A DNA stretch of 64,000 nucleotides from Chloroflexota bacterium (GTDB lineage: Bacteria > Chloroflexota > Dehalococcoidia > Lucifugimonadales > SAR202-VII-2), in contig QEVV01000002.1 of the NCBI GenBank assembly GCA_003228115.1, positions 248,001-312,000 on the forward strand. The letters are read 5' to 3'. Under the pieces are notes generated by a model, which was not told the DNA's origin, did not search any database, and saw nothing but the letters and a program-made list of their open reading frames with translations. The first letter of the stretch is position 1. Each line of letters opens with the position of its first letter. Positions 16,390-24,583 of the stretch are shown one piece after another. The translations under genes were made by a program, and so were the position numbers.

Positions 16390-16908
16390 GGCTCAACCTC
16401 GTACATTCGGTTTCATCGAATACGGGCCTCCGCGCGTTGTCGCAAAGGCCCGTATTCGCTTCTGCAGGGCTGTCCCTCTCCCCACCAGATTGCTTCGCTC
16501 GAATACTCGCTCGCAACGACGAAGGGTCTCGTTGCTGCAAATCTCTCTGCTTCGGCACCTGCAAACCCGTTTTGGGGACGCGGTCGCATCGCTTGTTTGC
16601 CTTGCATGTAGCCTCAACAACCTTCGGGCCGGGTGCAGGGGCGTAGCCCCGCCGGGGGTATCAGGGGGACACCCCCTGATACAAAAACGTTCGTGGGCGG
16701 GCGGGTGGGACCGCGGCGTATGCCAAGCCAATCGCGAGCCTGTCGACAGCATTGGGAAACCGAAAGAGCACTGGCTGGTCAGCCCTGGCAAGATCAGCAC
16801 CTGGCGTCCTGGCGACGTCGGAGAAGCACATTCCTGCTTGACTGCCGCCTAGCGTAACGCTACCCTTTGCGCGTCAATGAGGCAGGCGTACCGGAGGCAG
16901 CAAAAAAC
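16390..16908. repeat. Non-coding 0.5-kb interval with repeat elements
   Basis: No credible gene. Besides the hairpin at 16417-16458 it holds (a) 16488-16526, a sequence with an inverted degenerate copy at 47645-47683 (both share CCAGATTGCTT, then CTCGCTCG, in the same relative order), and (b) a perfect 11-bp hairpin at 16658-16682 (GTATCAGGGGG, loop ACA) next to GC-rich GGGGCGTAGCCCC. Short open frames across it have no family resemblance. It looks like a site of REP-like intergenic repeats. Confidence 0.5.
16417..16458 (+). terminator. Hairpin after the third RraA gene
   Basis: A 13-bp perfect stem (CGAATACGGGCCT and complement) with a 16-nt loop, 28 bp after the stop codon. There is no long T tract, so it could be a terminator or an mRNA-stabilising element. 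Confidence 0.45.
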
Positions 16909-18144
16909 ATGACAACAGGCGAAAACGCAACTAGCCAGCAGGCGCCCCAGAGGCGGCTGAAGCTGGGGATCATCGGCTGCGGAGTAGGGGCCGCCGAAAT
17001 CCTACCGGCAATGGAGTCCATGGAGAAGGTGGAACTGGTTGCAGCGGCGGACGTCAATCCCCGCGTACTCCAGACCTTCCATGAAAGGTACCCCTGGACC
17101 AAGACCTACGACACCGCGGAGGGCCTCTGTGCTGACCCAGACGTTGAAGCCGTTTGGATCGCAACGCCCAACAAGTACCACGGCCCCATGGCTGTCTTGG
17201 CCGCAAACAGCGGTAAGCACGTCGTTGTGGAAAAGCCCATGGCCACTTCCCTTGAGGAAGCAGAGCAAATGGTGGAAGCGGCGGAAAGGAACGGCGTGGC
17301 GCTTGTTGCCGGCCACACCTTTGGCTTCACGCCTCCCATCCGGCAGATGCGCCGCATCATGAAGTCGGGTGAATTGGGCAAGCTGCAGGCCCTCAATGCT
17401 TGGTCCTACTCGGACTGGATGCTCCGGCCTCGCACGGGGGAAGAACTCAACATCAACGAAGGCGGCGGATTGGTCTATCGCCAGACACCCCACCAAGTGG
17501 ACACTGTGAGGCTTCTGGGCGGTGGTTTGGTCCGCAGCGTCCGGGCTTCTTACGGAGACTGGGGTCCTCGCGATGCCCCTGGGTTCTACGTCGCTTATCT
17601 TGAGTTCGAAGACGGCACCCCGTCCATCATTACCCACAATGGCTACGGCTACTTCTTGGCCCAAGAGTTGGTTGCCTGGGGCAGCAGCGTGGGCCGCTAT
17701 ACCATGGAGGAGCGCGCAAGCATCCGAAAGGCATTGGCGAACGACAGCAGAGACGAAGAGTCGGCGAAGGACGCTCTTCGCATTGGCGGAGCAGATGAGG
17801 AAAGGGTGTTCCGAAGCCAAGCCCACGAGCGCAATCCCTGGCTTCCCTCAGACCTCGGTGTTGTTGTTGTCACATGCGAGCGAGGAGACATGCGGCACTC
17901 ACCGTACGGAATCTACGTTTACGGTGACGAAGGCACTCGGGACGAGCCCGTGGAAGAGGGCCCGTACCGTCAGGAAGAACTCCAGGAACTCTACGACGCA
18001 GCAGTTGAGGGCAAGCCCGTGTACCACAATGGGCGGTGGGGCATGGCCACCTTGGAAGTAACGTTGGCCATCATGGAGTCACAAAGAAAGCATGAGGAGA
18101 TATACCTTAGCCACCAGGTTGCCATGCGCGAAGACTACGACTAA
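16909..18144 (+). CDS. Gfo/Idh/MocA family oxidoreductase
   Basis: 411 aa from ATG 16909 (GGAGG upstream); the frame is open from a TTG at 16867. The Rossmann motif GIIGCGVGAAE (about residues 20-30) is followed by the family motif EKPMATS with the catalytic Lys (near 109). A His-containing TPHQVDTVRLLGG segment lies near 195-210. Family members oxidise sugars, inositols, and, as LigC, the hemiacetal of 4-carboxy-2-hydroxymuconate semialdehyde. Position among LigB-, RraA- and amidohydrolase genes makes a LigC-like step a reasonable hypothesis, not proven. Confidence 0.82.
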   Translation: MTTGENATSQQAPQRRLKLGIIGCGVGAAEILPAMESMEKVELVAAADVNPRVLQTFHERYPWTKTYDTAEGLCADPDVEAVWIATPNKYHGPMAVLAANSGKHVVVEKPMATSLEEAEQMVEAAERNGVALVAGHTFGFTPPIRQMRRIMKSGELGKLQALNAWSYSDWMLRPRTGEELNINEGGGLVYRQTPHQVDTVRLLGGGLVRSVRASYGDWGPRDAPGFYVAYLEFEDGTPSIITHNGYGYFLAQELVAWGSSVGRYTMEERASIRKALANDSRDEESAKDALRIGGADEERVFRSQAHERNPWLPSDLGVVVVTCERGDMRHSPYGIYVYGDEGTRDEPVEEGPYRQEELQELYDAAVEGKPVYHNGRWGMATLEVTLAIMESQRKHEEIYLSHQVAMREDYD

Positions 18145-18176
18145 AACGAACCCCTATTTGCCCAAAGGAGGCAGCT

Positions 18177-18962
18177 GTGGCTTCAGAGCTTGAGGACGTC
18201 AGATATAACGTAGCTATTGCCAACCGGATCTTGGCCTTGACGGGCCTGGCCATTGGGGCCACCGCCTCTCTGGGCCATGCAAGCCTTCGACTCCCGTCAG
18301 ACCCAAACAAGTTCGTAGTGAAGGGGCGAGGCTACGCCGTCGATGCACTTGCCCGGATAAACCCCGACCAAATGGTTGTGTGTGACACGGATGGCAACCT
18401 AGTGGACGGGCCTCCCGGAGCAACACAGTGCTTTGAGGTAAAGATGCACTCCAGCATCCTCAAAACGCACCCCAACATTAACTCCGTTGTTCACGTTCAC
18501 CCACGTTATGTGGTGGCCCTGAGCGTATTGCAGAAGCGGTTGGTCCCAATGTGCCAGGAAGGCATCCAGTTGGTGAGGTACCCCCTGCCCGTCTGGCCTC
18601 ACACGAAGACGGTCCAGACGGACGAGGAAGGGATGGAAGTCGCGGAGTTGCTGGGCGACAGTAAGGTCATGCTCTTCTTTGGGCACGGAGCCGCTGCCAC
18701 GGGCGTCAATTTGATCGAATCAGTTACCAACATGATCAATCTGGAAGAGCAAGCCAAGATGAACTGGTACGCTTACTGCGCCGCTGGCCCGGACCATCCC
18801 TCGATCCCTGATGAATACATTGATGAGATGATCAACCGGCCGAAGCTGTGGGAGCTTCCTCAGTTCGCTCCCCATATGGACCCAAAGAAGCCGATGCAGG
18901 TAACCGGAGTCTGGGACTACTATGCCCTACTAGCCAAAGAACAGATGGCAGCTGGACTCTAA
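18177..18962 (+). CDS. Class II aldolase/adducin family protein
   Basis: 261 aa, GTG start with a perfect AAAGGAGG SD. Zinc ligands appear in HVHPRYV (near residues 104-106) and in GHGAAATG (near 169). The family includes L-fuculose-phosphate aldolase, ribulose-phosphate epimerase and 3-hydroxy-acid or hydroxy-aromatic decarboxylases. It starts 32 bp after the Gfo/Idh gene, in one transcript, and a terminator follows. In the present context a retro-aldol or decarboxylase step on a ring-cleavage product is likely. Confidence 0.83.
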   Translation: MASELEDVRYNVAIANRILALTGLAIGATASLGHASLRLPSDPNKFVVKGRGYAVDALARINPDQMVVCDTDGNLVDGPPGATQCFEVKMHSSILKTHPNINSVVHVHPRYVVALSVLQKRLVPMCQEGIQLVRYPLPVWPHTKTVQTDEEGMEVAELLGDSKVMLFFGHGAAATGVNLIESVTNMINLEEQAKMNWYAYCAAGPDHPSIPDEYIDEMINRPKLWELPQFAPHMDPKKPMQVTGVWDYYALLAKEQMAAGL

Positions 18963-18990
18963 GGCGCCAGCCGAAAACACGCCTAAACAA

Positions 18991-19023
18991 TTGAAACAGG
19001 GGCCTTGAAGGCCCCTGTTTCAA
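18991..19023 (+). terminator. Rho-independent terminator
   Basis: Stem of 14 bp (TTGAAACAGGGGCC and complement) with a short TTGAA loop, then CAATTTC. It closes the operon ending with the class II aldolase gene. Confidence 0.75.
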
Positions 19024-19150
19024 TTTCTGAGCCTTAGCCCGCCTTCGTTGACAGTCTTTTCCTGCGACGGCTACAATCCTGCAATTGCCGGTAGGAAGGG
19101 CTCGAAAGGGTCTCGTTTCGCCGCTGATCAGCCTTGGAGGAGAAGCCACC

Positions 19151-20221
19151 ATGACCACCACTCAAGACTTTGTCAGTTCAAGAGTAACCCCCGCCACGGC
19201 CGAGATTCTGATCTCGTCAGACTCCCACATCATTGAGCCGCTGGACCTTTGGACTTCACGGCTTCCAGCCAAGTTCAAGGACACCGCTCCGTACTACCCC
19301 GAAATGCGCAACGTCTCTATGGACAAGCCCGGCGGCCATGACCCTAATGAACGGCTCAAGGAAATGTTGACCGACGGGGTCAGCGCAGAGGTGCTATACC
19401 CTACCCTAGGGCTAAGAACCTTCGCCTTGGAAGACCCGGCGCTCCAGGAAGCAACTTTCCGCGCGTACAACGATTGGATCGCCGAGTACTGCCAGGTCTC
19501 GCCAAACCGGCTTGTCGGTGTTCCCATGATCTCGATGTTTAACATGGACGTCGCAGTGAAGGAATTGGAACGGTGTGCCAAGGCAGGGCTGAAGGGGGCA
19601 ATCATCTGGCAGAGTCCACACCCTGACCTGCCTTTCGACTCAACGCACTACGACCCCTTCTGGAAGGCCGCCCAGGAACTGGATATGCCGGTTAGCATCC
19701 ATATCCTCACCGGCTTCAACTACAGCGTCGACCTGCTGGGGCGGACCGGCTTGGATGTCTATCGGTCCAGCGTGAACCAGAAACTCATAGAAGCGGCGGA
19801 CACACTGTTCTACATCGTGTTCTCTGGCGTTCTGGAGCGCTTCCCCAAGCTCAAGATTGTCGTCGTGGAGAACGAAATCGGCTGGATTCCATTTGTCGTC
19901 TCCCAGTGGGACAAATACTATCAGCGCCCGAATTCGCGCAAACGGGCTCCTTTGACCCTCACCATGCTCCCCAGTGAGTACATCAATCGCCAGGTCTTCG
20001 CCACCTTCTTTAACGACCCTCCCGGTGGCTACATGCTCGGGTACTGGGGCGAGGACAACTGCATGTGGTCCAACGACTATCCTCACCCTAACTCAACGTG
20101 GCCCCACTCTCGCGAGGTTATTGCCCGGGACCTGAGCCACCTAACTCCGGAAGCCAAAGCGAAGATCGTCCGCGGGACCGTGACCAACCTGTATGGACTG
20201 AAGATTCCAGAGATAAGCTAG
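19151..20221 (+). CDS. Amidohydrolase family 2 protein (SDSH type)
   Basis: 356 aa from ATG 19151 (GGAGGAG upstream). ISSDSHIIEP near residues 20-29 marks the subgroup in which the first HxH is replaced by D-S-H; HILTG near 190, VENEIGW near 240 and WSNDYPHPNS near 312 supply further His/Glu/Asp ligands. This subgroup, common in mycobacteria and marine Chloroflexota, is mostly uncharacterised; relatives include decarboxylases and hydratases of aromatic acids. Different from the first amidohydrolase, so not a duplication. It precedes a cupin gene by 34 bp. Confidence 0.8.
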   Translation: MTTTQDFVSSRVTPATAEILISSDSHIIEPLDLWTSRLPAKFKDTAPYYPEMRNVSMDKPGGHDPNERLKEMLTDGVSAEVLYPTLGLRTFALEDPALQEATFRAYNDWIAEYCQVSPNRLVGVPMISMFNMDVAVKELERCAKAGLKGAIIWQSPHPDLPFDSTHYDPFWKAAQELDMPVSIHILTGFNYSVDLLGRTGLDVYRSSVNQKLIEAADTLFYIVFSGVLERFPKLKIVVVENEIGWIPFVVSQWDKYYQRPNSRKRAPLTLTMLPSEYINRQVFATFFNDPPGGYMLGYWGEDNCMWSNDYPHPNSTWPHSREVIARDLSHLTPEAKAKIVRGTVTNLYGLKIPEIS

Positions 20222-20255
20222 ACAGAAAGCCAAGTCCAAGAAAGAGGTGACTACC

Positions 20256-20711
20256 ATGACAACCAAAAGCTTACCCAAGGCTGAGACCTTCTCATTGCGG
20301 ACGCCCTACCTCTCCGAAGGTAGGACCACAGATCTAGTATCCGAGACTGAAGACCTCTGGGTCCACGTCAAGGTCTATGCTCAGGGGGGAGAGAATTCGC
20401 TGCACTGCCACGAGGACGAGGACCACACCTTCGTCGTGCTGGAAGGACAGGCCACCTACTGGGACCAGGACCACAAAGAGACAGTGGTCAATAAAAACGA
20501 GGGCATCATGTTGCCCAAGGGCGCTTTCTACTACTTCCAGAGTTCCGGCGACACCAACCTAGTGCTGCTCAGGATCGGCGCCGGCAAGAATCCATACAAC
20601 GACCGAGACGCTGGACGCATGGGTCCTGATGGCAAGCCCCTACCCGCTCATTCCAACGAGAACAAACACGTCACTGGTGTGCCCGTTCCCGGCAAGTTCT
20701 TCGGCGACTAA
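20256..20711 (+). CDS. Single-domain cupin protein
   Basis: 151 aa from ATG 20256 (SD AAAGAGG; a GTG at 20247 is an alternative). Cupin motif 1 is visible as SLHCHEDEDHTFVVLEG (about residues 45-62; His, His, Glu-type ligands) and motif 2 begins at LPKGAFYYFQS. Small cupins often bind metal and act as dioxygenases, isomerases or sensors of small acids. Downstream of the amidohydrolase gene in the same transcript, ending at a strong terminator. Confidence 0.75.
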   Translation: MTTKSLPKAETFSLRTPYLSEGRTTDLVSETEDLWVHVKVYAQGGENSLHCHEDEDHTFVVLEGQATYWDQDHKETVVNKNEGIMLPKGAFYYFQSSGDTNLVLLRIGAGKNPYNDRDAGRMGPDGKPLPAHSNENKHVTGVPVPGKFFGD

Positions 20712-20730
20712 CTGACACTAGCTTCCGTTA

Positions 20731-20781
20731 TGCGAAGGCCCCGCTTTCCACCGAGCTTCGGTAGGAAGCGGGGCCTTCGCA
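20731..20781 (+). terminator. Strong bidirectional-type terminator
   Basis: Stem of 18 bp with one bulged T (TGCGAAGGCCCCGC..TTCC / GGAAGCGGGGCCTTCGCA), loop of 14 nt. It separates the catabolic block from the DUF3352 gene. Confidence 0.75.
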
Positions 20782-20838
20782 TATACTAGAGATTGATATC
20801 TACTCTTTGCTGGGTCGTCGTTTATTGAGGTGAGGCAT

Positions 20839-22503
20839 ATGCGGCTGGTGCTGATTCTAGGCGTTGTTGTCGCAATCGGAGTCCTCGCGGCCGGGAGCGT
20901 CGCCGCTGCTTTGATCCTGCGCGATACCGGTCGTCCCCCCGAAGCAACGGCGCAGTACATTCCCGCCGATGTTGATTTTTACCTCTACCTTGACCTCGAC
21001 GATGTTAGAGGAGATCTTGCGTCTCAGTTCTTAGCGCCATTCAGATCCGAAGCGTTCGAGAGCGTCCGTGATGACTTCTTGGGAGAAATACAAAAAGAGA
21101 TTGATCTGCTGGAGGGCTCCACTTCCCTGATTGGCGCTGACGTCACCGTGGCCTTATTCGCTGGTGAGAATAAGTCAGTGGAACCAGATTGGGCGGTGTT
21201 CGCTCAGACCAAGGGCAGGGATGCCGGCGGGACATTCGCGGAACGTGTCCGGGAGACCCTGAGTGAAGACCAAGGAGTGCCATTCTCTCAGGAGGCCTAT
21301 CTGGGTGCTGATCTCTTTGTGGTCAATGACCAGGAGCCAGCCCTAGCAGTAACTGACGAATACGTGATCTACGGTGTCAACCCAGCCAGGTTGAAAGCAA
21401 CCATCGACAACCTTGCAACACCGCCCTCCAACTCTCTGGCCAAGGATGAAGCCTTTCTCAAGGCAACCGCCTCACTCCCCTCCGATCGCAGCGCTTTCGT
21501 CTTTCTTAGAAACGATTCTCCCTCCCTTGGGGAGGTTTTCGAGTTGGCGACACTCGGGACAGTCCCGCTGGGCGAGGGCAGCCCCGAATTTGCGGCAGCC
21601 TCGGCTTCCTTCATCGAACGTGGCGTCAGGCTGGACCTCTATATGGACCCGGTTGAAGGTGGATTGATCCCTACCGCCGAAAACAGGCTGCTTTCGGCGG
21701 ATAGGCTGCCGGAGGACGCCCTAATGTTGGTCTCGTTCGTGGGGGCCAATGAGGCGTGGCAGCAGTTCCGGGACTCTGGAGGGGCCGACGATTTGTTCGG
21801 CCAGACCAACCGTGCAGGTGAGCCTGAGGGTTTGGCCGCAATGATCGGTCTCAGCGCCCTGGATTCTGTAATGGGAACGCTAACGGGCGAGGTCGCCTTG
21901 GCGCTTCTGCCAAGCGACATTCGGATAGACAGCGACGGGGATTTCGAGTCAGGCGTTATAAATGCCTTGCTCATGGCAGAAACAGCGGATGCCAGTGGAT
22001 TCGAAGCAATCCTGGACATCGCTTTGGGGTTGTTCGCTCCCGCGCTTTCAATGATGGATCCAGAAGGGCCTCAGAGCTTCCAGCCGACGCAGATTGATAT
22101 CGGCGAATATCAGGCCAAGTCCTGGGACCTAAGCGGTCTCCTTGGCGAGACCATCAATTACGAGCCTGGCTACTTGATCACGGAAGACATGCTGGTTATC
22201 GGCAGCACAACAGACAACCTGCGGGACTTCAATGCGGCCCTGACAGGAGATACCAGCTCTTTGCGGTCGAACAAGACCTTTAGTAAGGCTCTTGATCTAG
22301 CGCCCGATCCGCTGCAATTTCTGATGTATGCAGATATAGCAGGCATTGTGGAAATGGTAGAAAACGCTATGGCGCCGGAAACCCTTGTCGAGTACACCCA
22401 ACAAGTAAAGCCAATCGTAGCGCCGTTCGAGTCCCTCGTCGTGGCTGGTTCCTCCACGGCAGAGGCGATCCGGTTCACTTTGGCGATCACAATCAAAGAG
22501 TAG
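20839..22503 (+). CDS. DUF3352 domain membrane-anchored protein
   Basis: 554 aa from ATG 20839. One hydrophobic segment at residues 1-27 (a signal anchor) is followed by a large extracytoplasmic region opening with PADVDFYLYLDLD, the signature of DUF3352 proteins. No enzyme motif seen; such proteins are common in Chloroflexota and cyanobacteria and their role is unknown. It stands alone between two terminators, directly upstream of typA. Confidence 0.75.
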   Translation: MRLVLILGVVVAIGVLAAGSVAAALILRDTGRPPEATAQYIPADVDFYLYLDLDDVRGDLASQFLAPFRSEAFESVRDDFLGEIQKEIDLLEGSTSLIGADVTVALFAGENKSVEPDWAVFAQTKGRDAGGTFAERVRETLSEDQGVPFSQEAYLGADLFVVNDQEPALAVTDEYVIYGVNPARLKATIDNLATPPSNSLAKDEAFLKATASLPSDRSAFVFLRNDSPSLGEVFELATLGTVPLGEGSPEFAAASASFIERGVRLDLYMDPVEGGLIPTAENRLLSADRLPEDALMLVSFVGANEAWQQFRDSGGADDLFGQTNRAGEPEGLAAMIGLSALDSVMGTLTGEVALALLPSDIRIDSDGDFESGVINALLMAETADASGFEAILDIALGLFAPALSMMDPEGPQSFQPTQIDIGEYQAKSWDLSGLLGETINYEPGYLITEDMLVIGSTTDNLRDFNAALTGDTSSLRSNKTFSKALDLAPDPLQFLMYADIAGIVEMVENAMAPETLVEYTQQVKPIVAPFESLVVAGSSTAEAIRFTLAITIKE

Positions 22504-22658
22504 ACCAGACTCGCCTGGTAGATGAAGGAATGGTAGCGTGTCCCGCTGGCGCACTCCCTGGCCTTAACCCCGGTGAGATTCCGGGGCTAAGTTCCCATGC
22601 TCTGGGAGAAAGAGCGAGGGCCTCTCTTCGCTGCGCCCACAAACCTGTTACAATCAAT

Positions 22659-22690
22659 AAGTGCTGGTCACTTGGGCCAGCACTTTTTTG
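22659..22690 (+). terminator. Terminator or attenuator upstream of typA
   Basis: Stem AAGTGCTGG / CCAGCACTT (9 bp, 9-nt loop) followed by TTTTTT. It ends the DUF3352 transcript; a TG-TACAAT extended -10 lies at 22646-22654, immediately before it, so a role as leader hairpin of typA is also possible. Confidence 0.6.
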
Positions 22691-22716
22691 CGGACAAACC
22701 ACAAGAGGAAATAGCC

Positions 22717-24543
22717 ACGAGCACTCGAACTGATATCAGAAACGTCGCCATTATTGCCCACGTTGACCACGGCAAGACCACCTTGGTCGATGCCCTCCTC
22801 AAGCAGAGCCACGTGTTTCGCGACAACCAACACGTAGGCGTGCTTATCATGGACAGCAACCCGCTTGAGCAGGAGCGGGGCATAACCATCTTGGCTAAGA
22901 ACACGGCTGTCACCTACCAGGACATCAAGATCAACATTATCGACACCCCGGGGCACGCTGACTTCAGCGGCGAGGTTGAGCGAGTGCTCAACATGGCCGA
23001 CGGGTGCCTGCTGGTCGTGGACGCCGTGGACGGGCCCATGCCCCAAACTCGGTATGTGCTCAAGAAAGCCTTGGACAATGGTCTCAGGCCCGTTGTGGTG
23101 ATCAACAAGATTGACCGTCCCACCGCCCGCGTGCCGGTGGTTGAAGCAATGGTCCAAGACTTGTTCTTGGAGCTTGCCACCGAAGCCGAGCAACTGGACT
23201 TCCCGGTCCTGTACGCCTCTGCCCGTGAGGGCTACGCCGTAGCCCACATGGATGACGAGCGCAAGGACGTTATGCCGCTGTTCGAGGCGATACGCCGCCA
23301 AGTTCCCGCTCCCTCAGGCGACTCGGCTGCTCCTCTTCAACTACTGGTTGCCGCTCTTGACTACGACAACCACCTGGGGCAGATAGCCATTGGCCGGATA
23401 TCCCAAGGGACCATCTCGTTGGGCGAAGAAGTCGCCTGCATCAGTGCAGACGAGAAGATGGAATCCTTCAAAGTCGATAGGCTCTATGTCTTCGAGGGCC
23501 TGGGTCGCAAGGAAGTCGATAAGGTGGAGGCTGGAGACATCGTCGCCTTGGCCGGGATAGACAAGGTAGCCATCGGCAATACCATCGCCTCCGTTGAGTT
23601 CCCCGAGGCGCTCCCGGTCATCACCATAGATGAACCCACGGTCAGCGTTACCTTCGGTGTCAATACATCGCCTGTCGCCGGGCGCGAGGGGCGTTCCAGT
23701 ATGTCCCGACAGATCTACGCCCGTTTGATGAGGGAACTCAAGACGAACCTCAGCCTCCGGGTGCAGGAGACGGGGTCTCCTGATACCTTCCTCGTGTCAG
23801 GCCGCGGTGAGCTTCATCTAGCCATTCTCATTGAGACAATGCGTCGTGAGGGCTACGAGTTTCAGGTGTCCAACCCAGAAGCGCTCCGGCAACAGCGAGA
23901 CCGGGTCACCTATGAACCCTACGAATTACTGTCGATCGACACTCGCGAAGAGTACATCGGCCCGCTGTCTGAGAACTTGGCCCCTCGCCTGGCCCGCATG
24001 TCGGACATGAGGTACGACGGCGACGGAAACGTGCACCTGGAATACAAGATACCCACCCGTGGTCTCATTGGATTCAACAGCTACTTTCTTAGAGTGACCC
24101 GCGGAAACGGTGTCATGAACAGCCTTTTCCTGGGATATGAACCGCTCAAGGGAGAGGTCCAAGCGACGAGGAGTGGCGCGCTGGTGGCCTCTGAGCAGGG
24201 TGTTGCCGTGACCTACGGGCTCAACAACGCTCAGATCCGGGGCAGTACCTTCGTGGAGCCCGGAACTGAGGTCTACGAGGGGATGATCGTTGGTCTCCAC
24301 TCGCGAGAAGACGACCTTGTAGTCAACATTTGCAAAGAAAAGAAGCTGACCAATGTCCGGTCATCCACATCCGACATCGCCGTCCAACTTACGCCCGCCA
24401 TCATCATGAGCCTCGAGGAGTGCCTCGATTTCCTTAACTCTGACGAGCTACTGGAAGTCACCCCGTCCAGTCTCCGGCTGCGTAAGAAGTTTCTCTCCAA
24501 AGACCAGCGCCGAAAGTATTCCAGGGACAGGGTGAGCGTCTAG
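22717..24543 (+). CDS. typA: Ribosome-associated GTPase TypA/BipA
   Basis: 608 aa if translation begins at ACG 22717, close to the ~607-615 aa of known BipA. G1 [10 protein letters not shown] (near residues 14-23), G3 DTPGHADF and G4 NKID are intact, followed by domain II and the TypA-specific C-terminal domain. The frame is open to an ATG at 22597, but that route crosses a terminator hairpin. No ATG/GTG/TTG start lies between the hairpin and the conserved RNVAIIAH. The ACG sits 6 nt after AGAGGAA, so either ACG is used or one base is wrong. Function: GTPase in 50S assembly and stress/cold response. Confidence 0.9.
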   Translation, partial: TSTRTDIRNVAIIAHVDHGKTTLVDALLKQSHVFRDNQHVGVLIMDSNPLEQERGITILAKNTAVTYQDIKINIIDTPGHADFSGEVERVLNMADGCLLVVDAVDGPMPQTRYVLKKALDNGLRPVVVINKIDRPTARVPVVEAMVQDLFLELATEAEQLDFPVLYASAREGYAVAHMDDERKDVMPLFEAIRRQVPAPSGDSAAPLQLLVAALDYDNHLGQIAIGRISQGTISLGEEVACISADEKMESFKVDRLYVFEGLGRKEVDKVEAGDIVALAGIDKVAIGNTIASVEFPEALPVITIDEPTVSVTFGVNTSPVAGREGRSSMSRQIYARLMRELKTNLSLRVQETGSPDTFLVSGRGELHLAILIETMRREGYEFQVSNPEALRQQRDRVTYEPYELLSIDTREEYIGPLSENLAPRLARMSDMRYDGDGNVHLEYKIPTRGLIGFNSYFLRVTRGNGVMNSLFLGYEPLKGEVQATRSGALVASEQGVAVTYGLNNAQIRGSTFVEPGTEVYEGMIVGLHSREDDLVVNICKEKKLTNVRSSTSDIAVQLTPAIIMSLEECLDFLNSDELLEVTPSSLRLRKKFLSKDQRRKYSRDRVSV

Positions 24544-24583
24544 GGGCCTAGACGCCGCCTTTGATTTGCGCCTCTTCTACGTT

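Noticed and set aside
16490-16852. 120-aa frame in the 0.5-kb gap
   Set aside because: Covers inverted repeats and hairpins, no SD, no domain; treated as non-coding.
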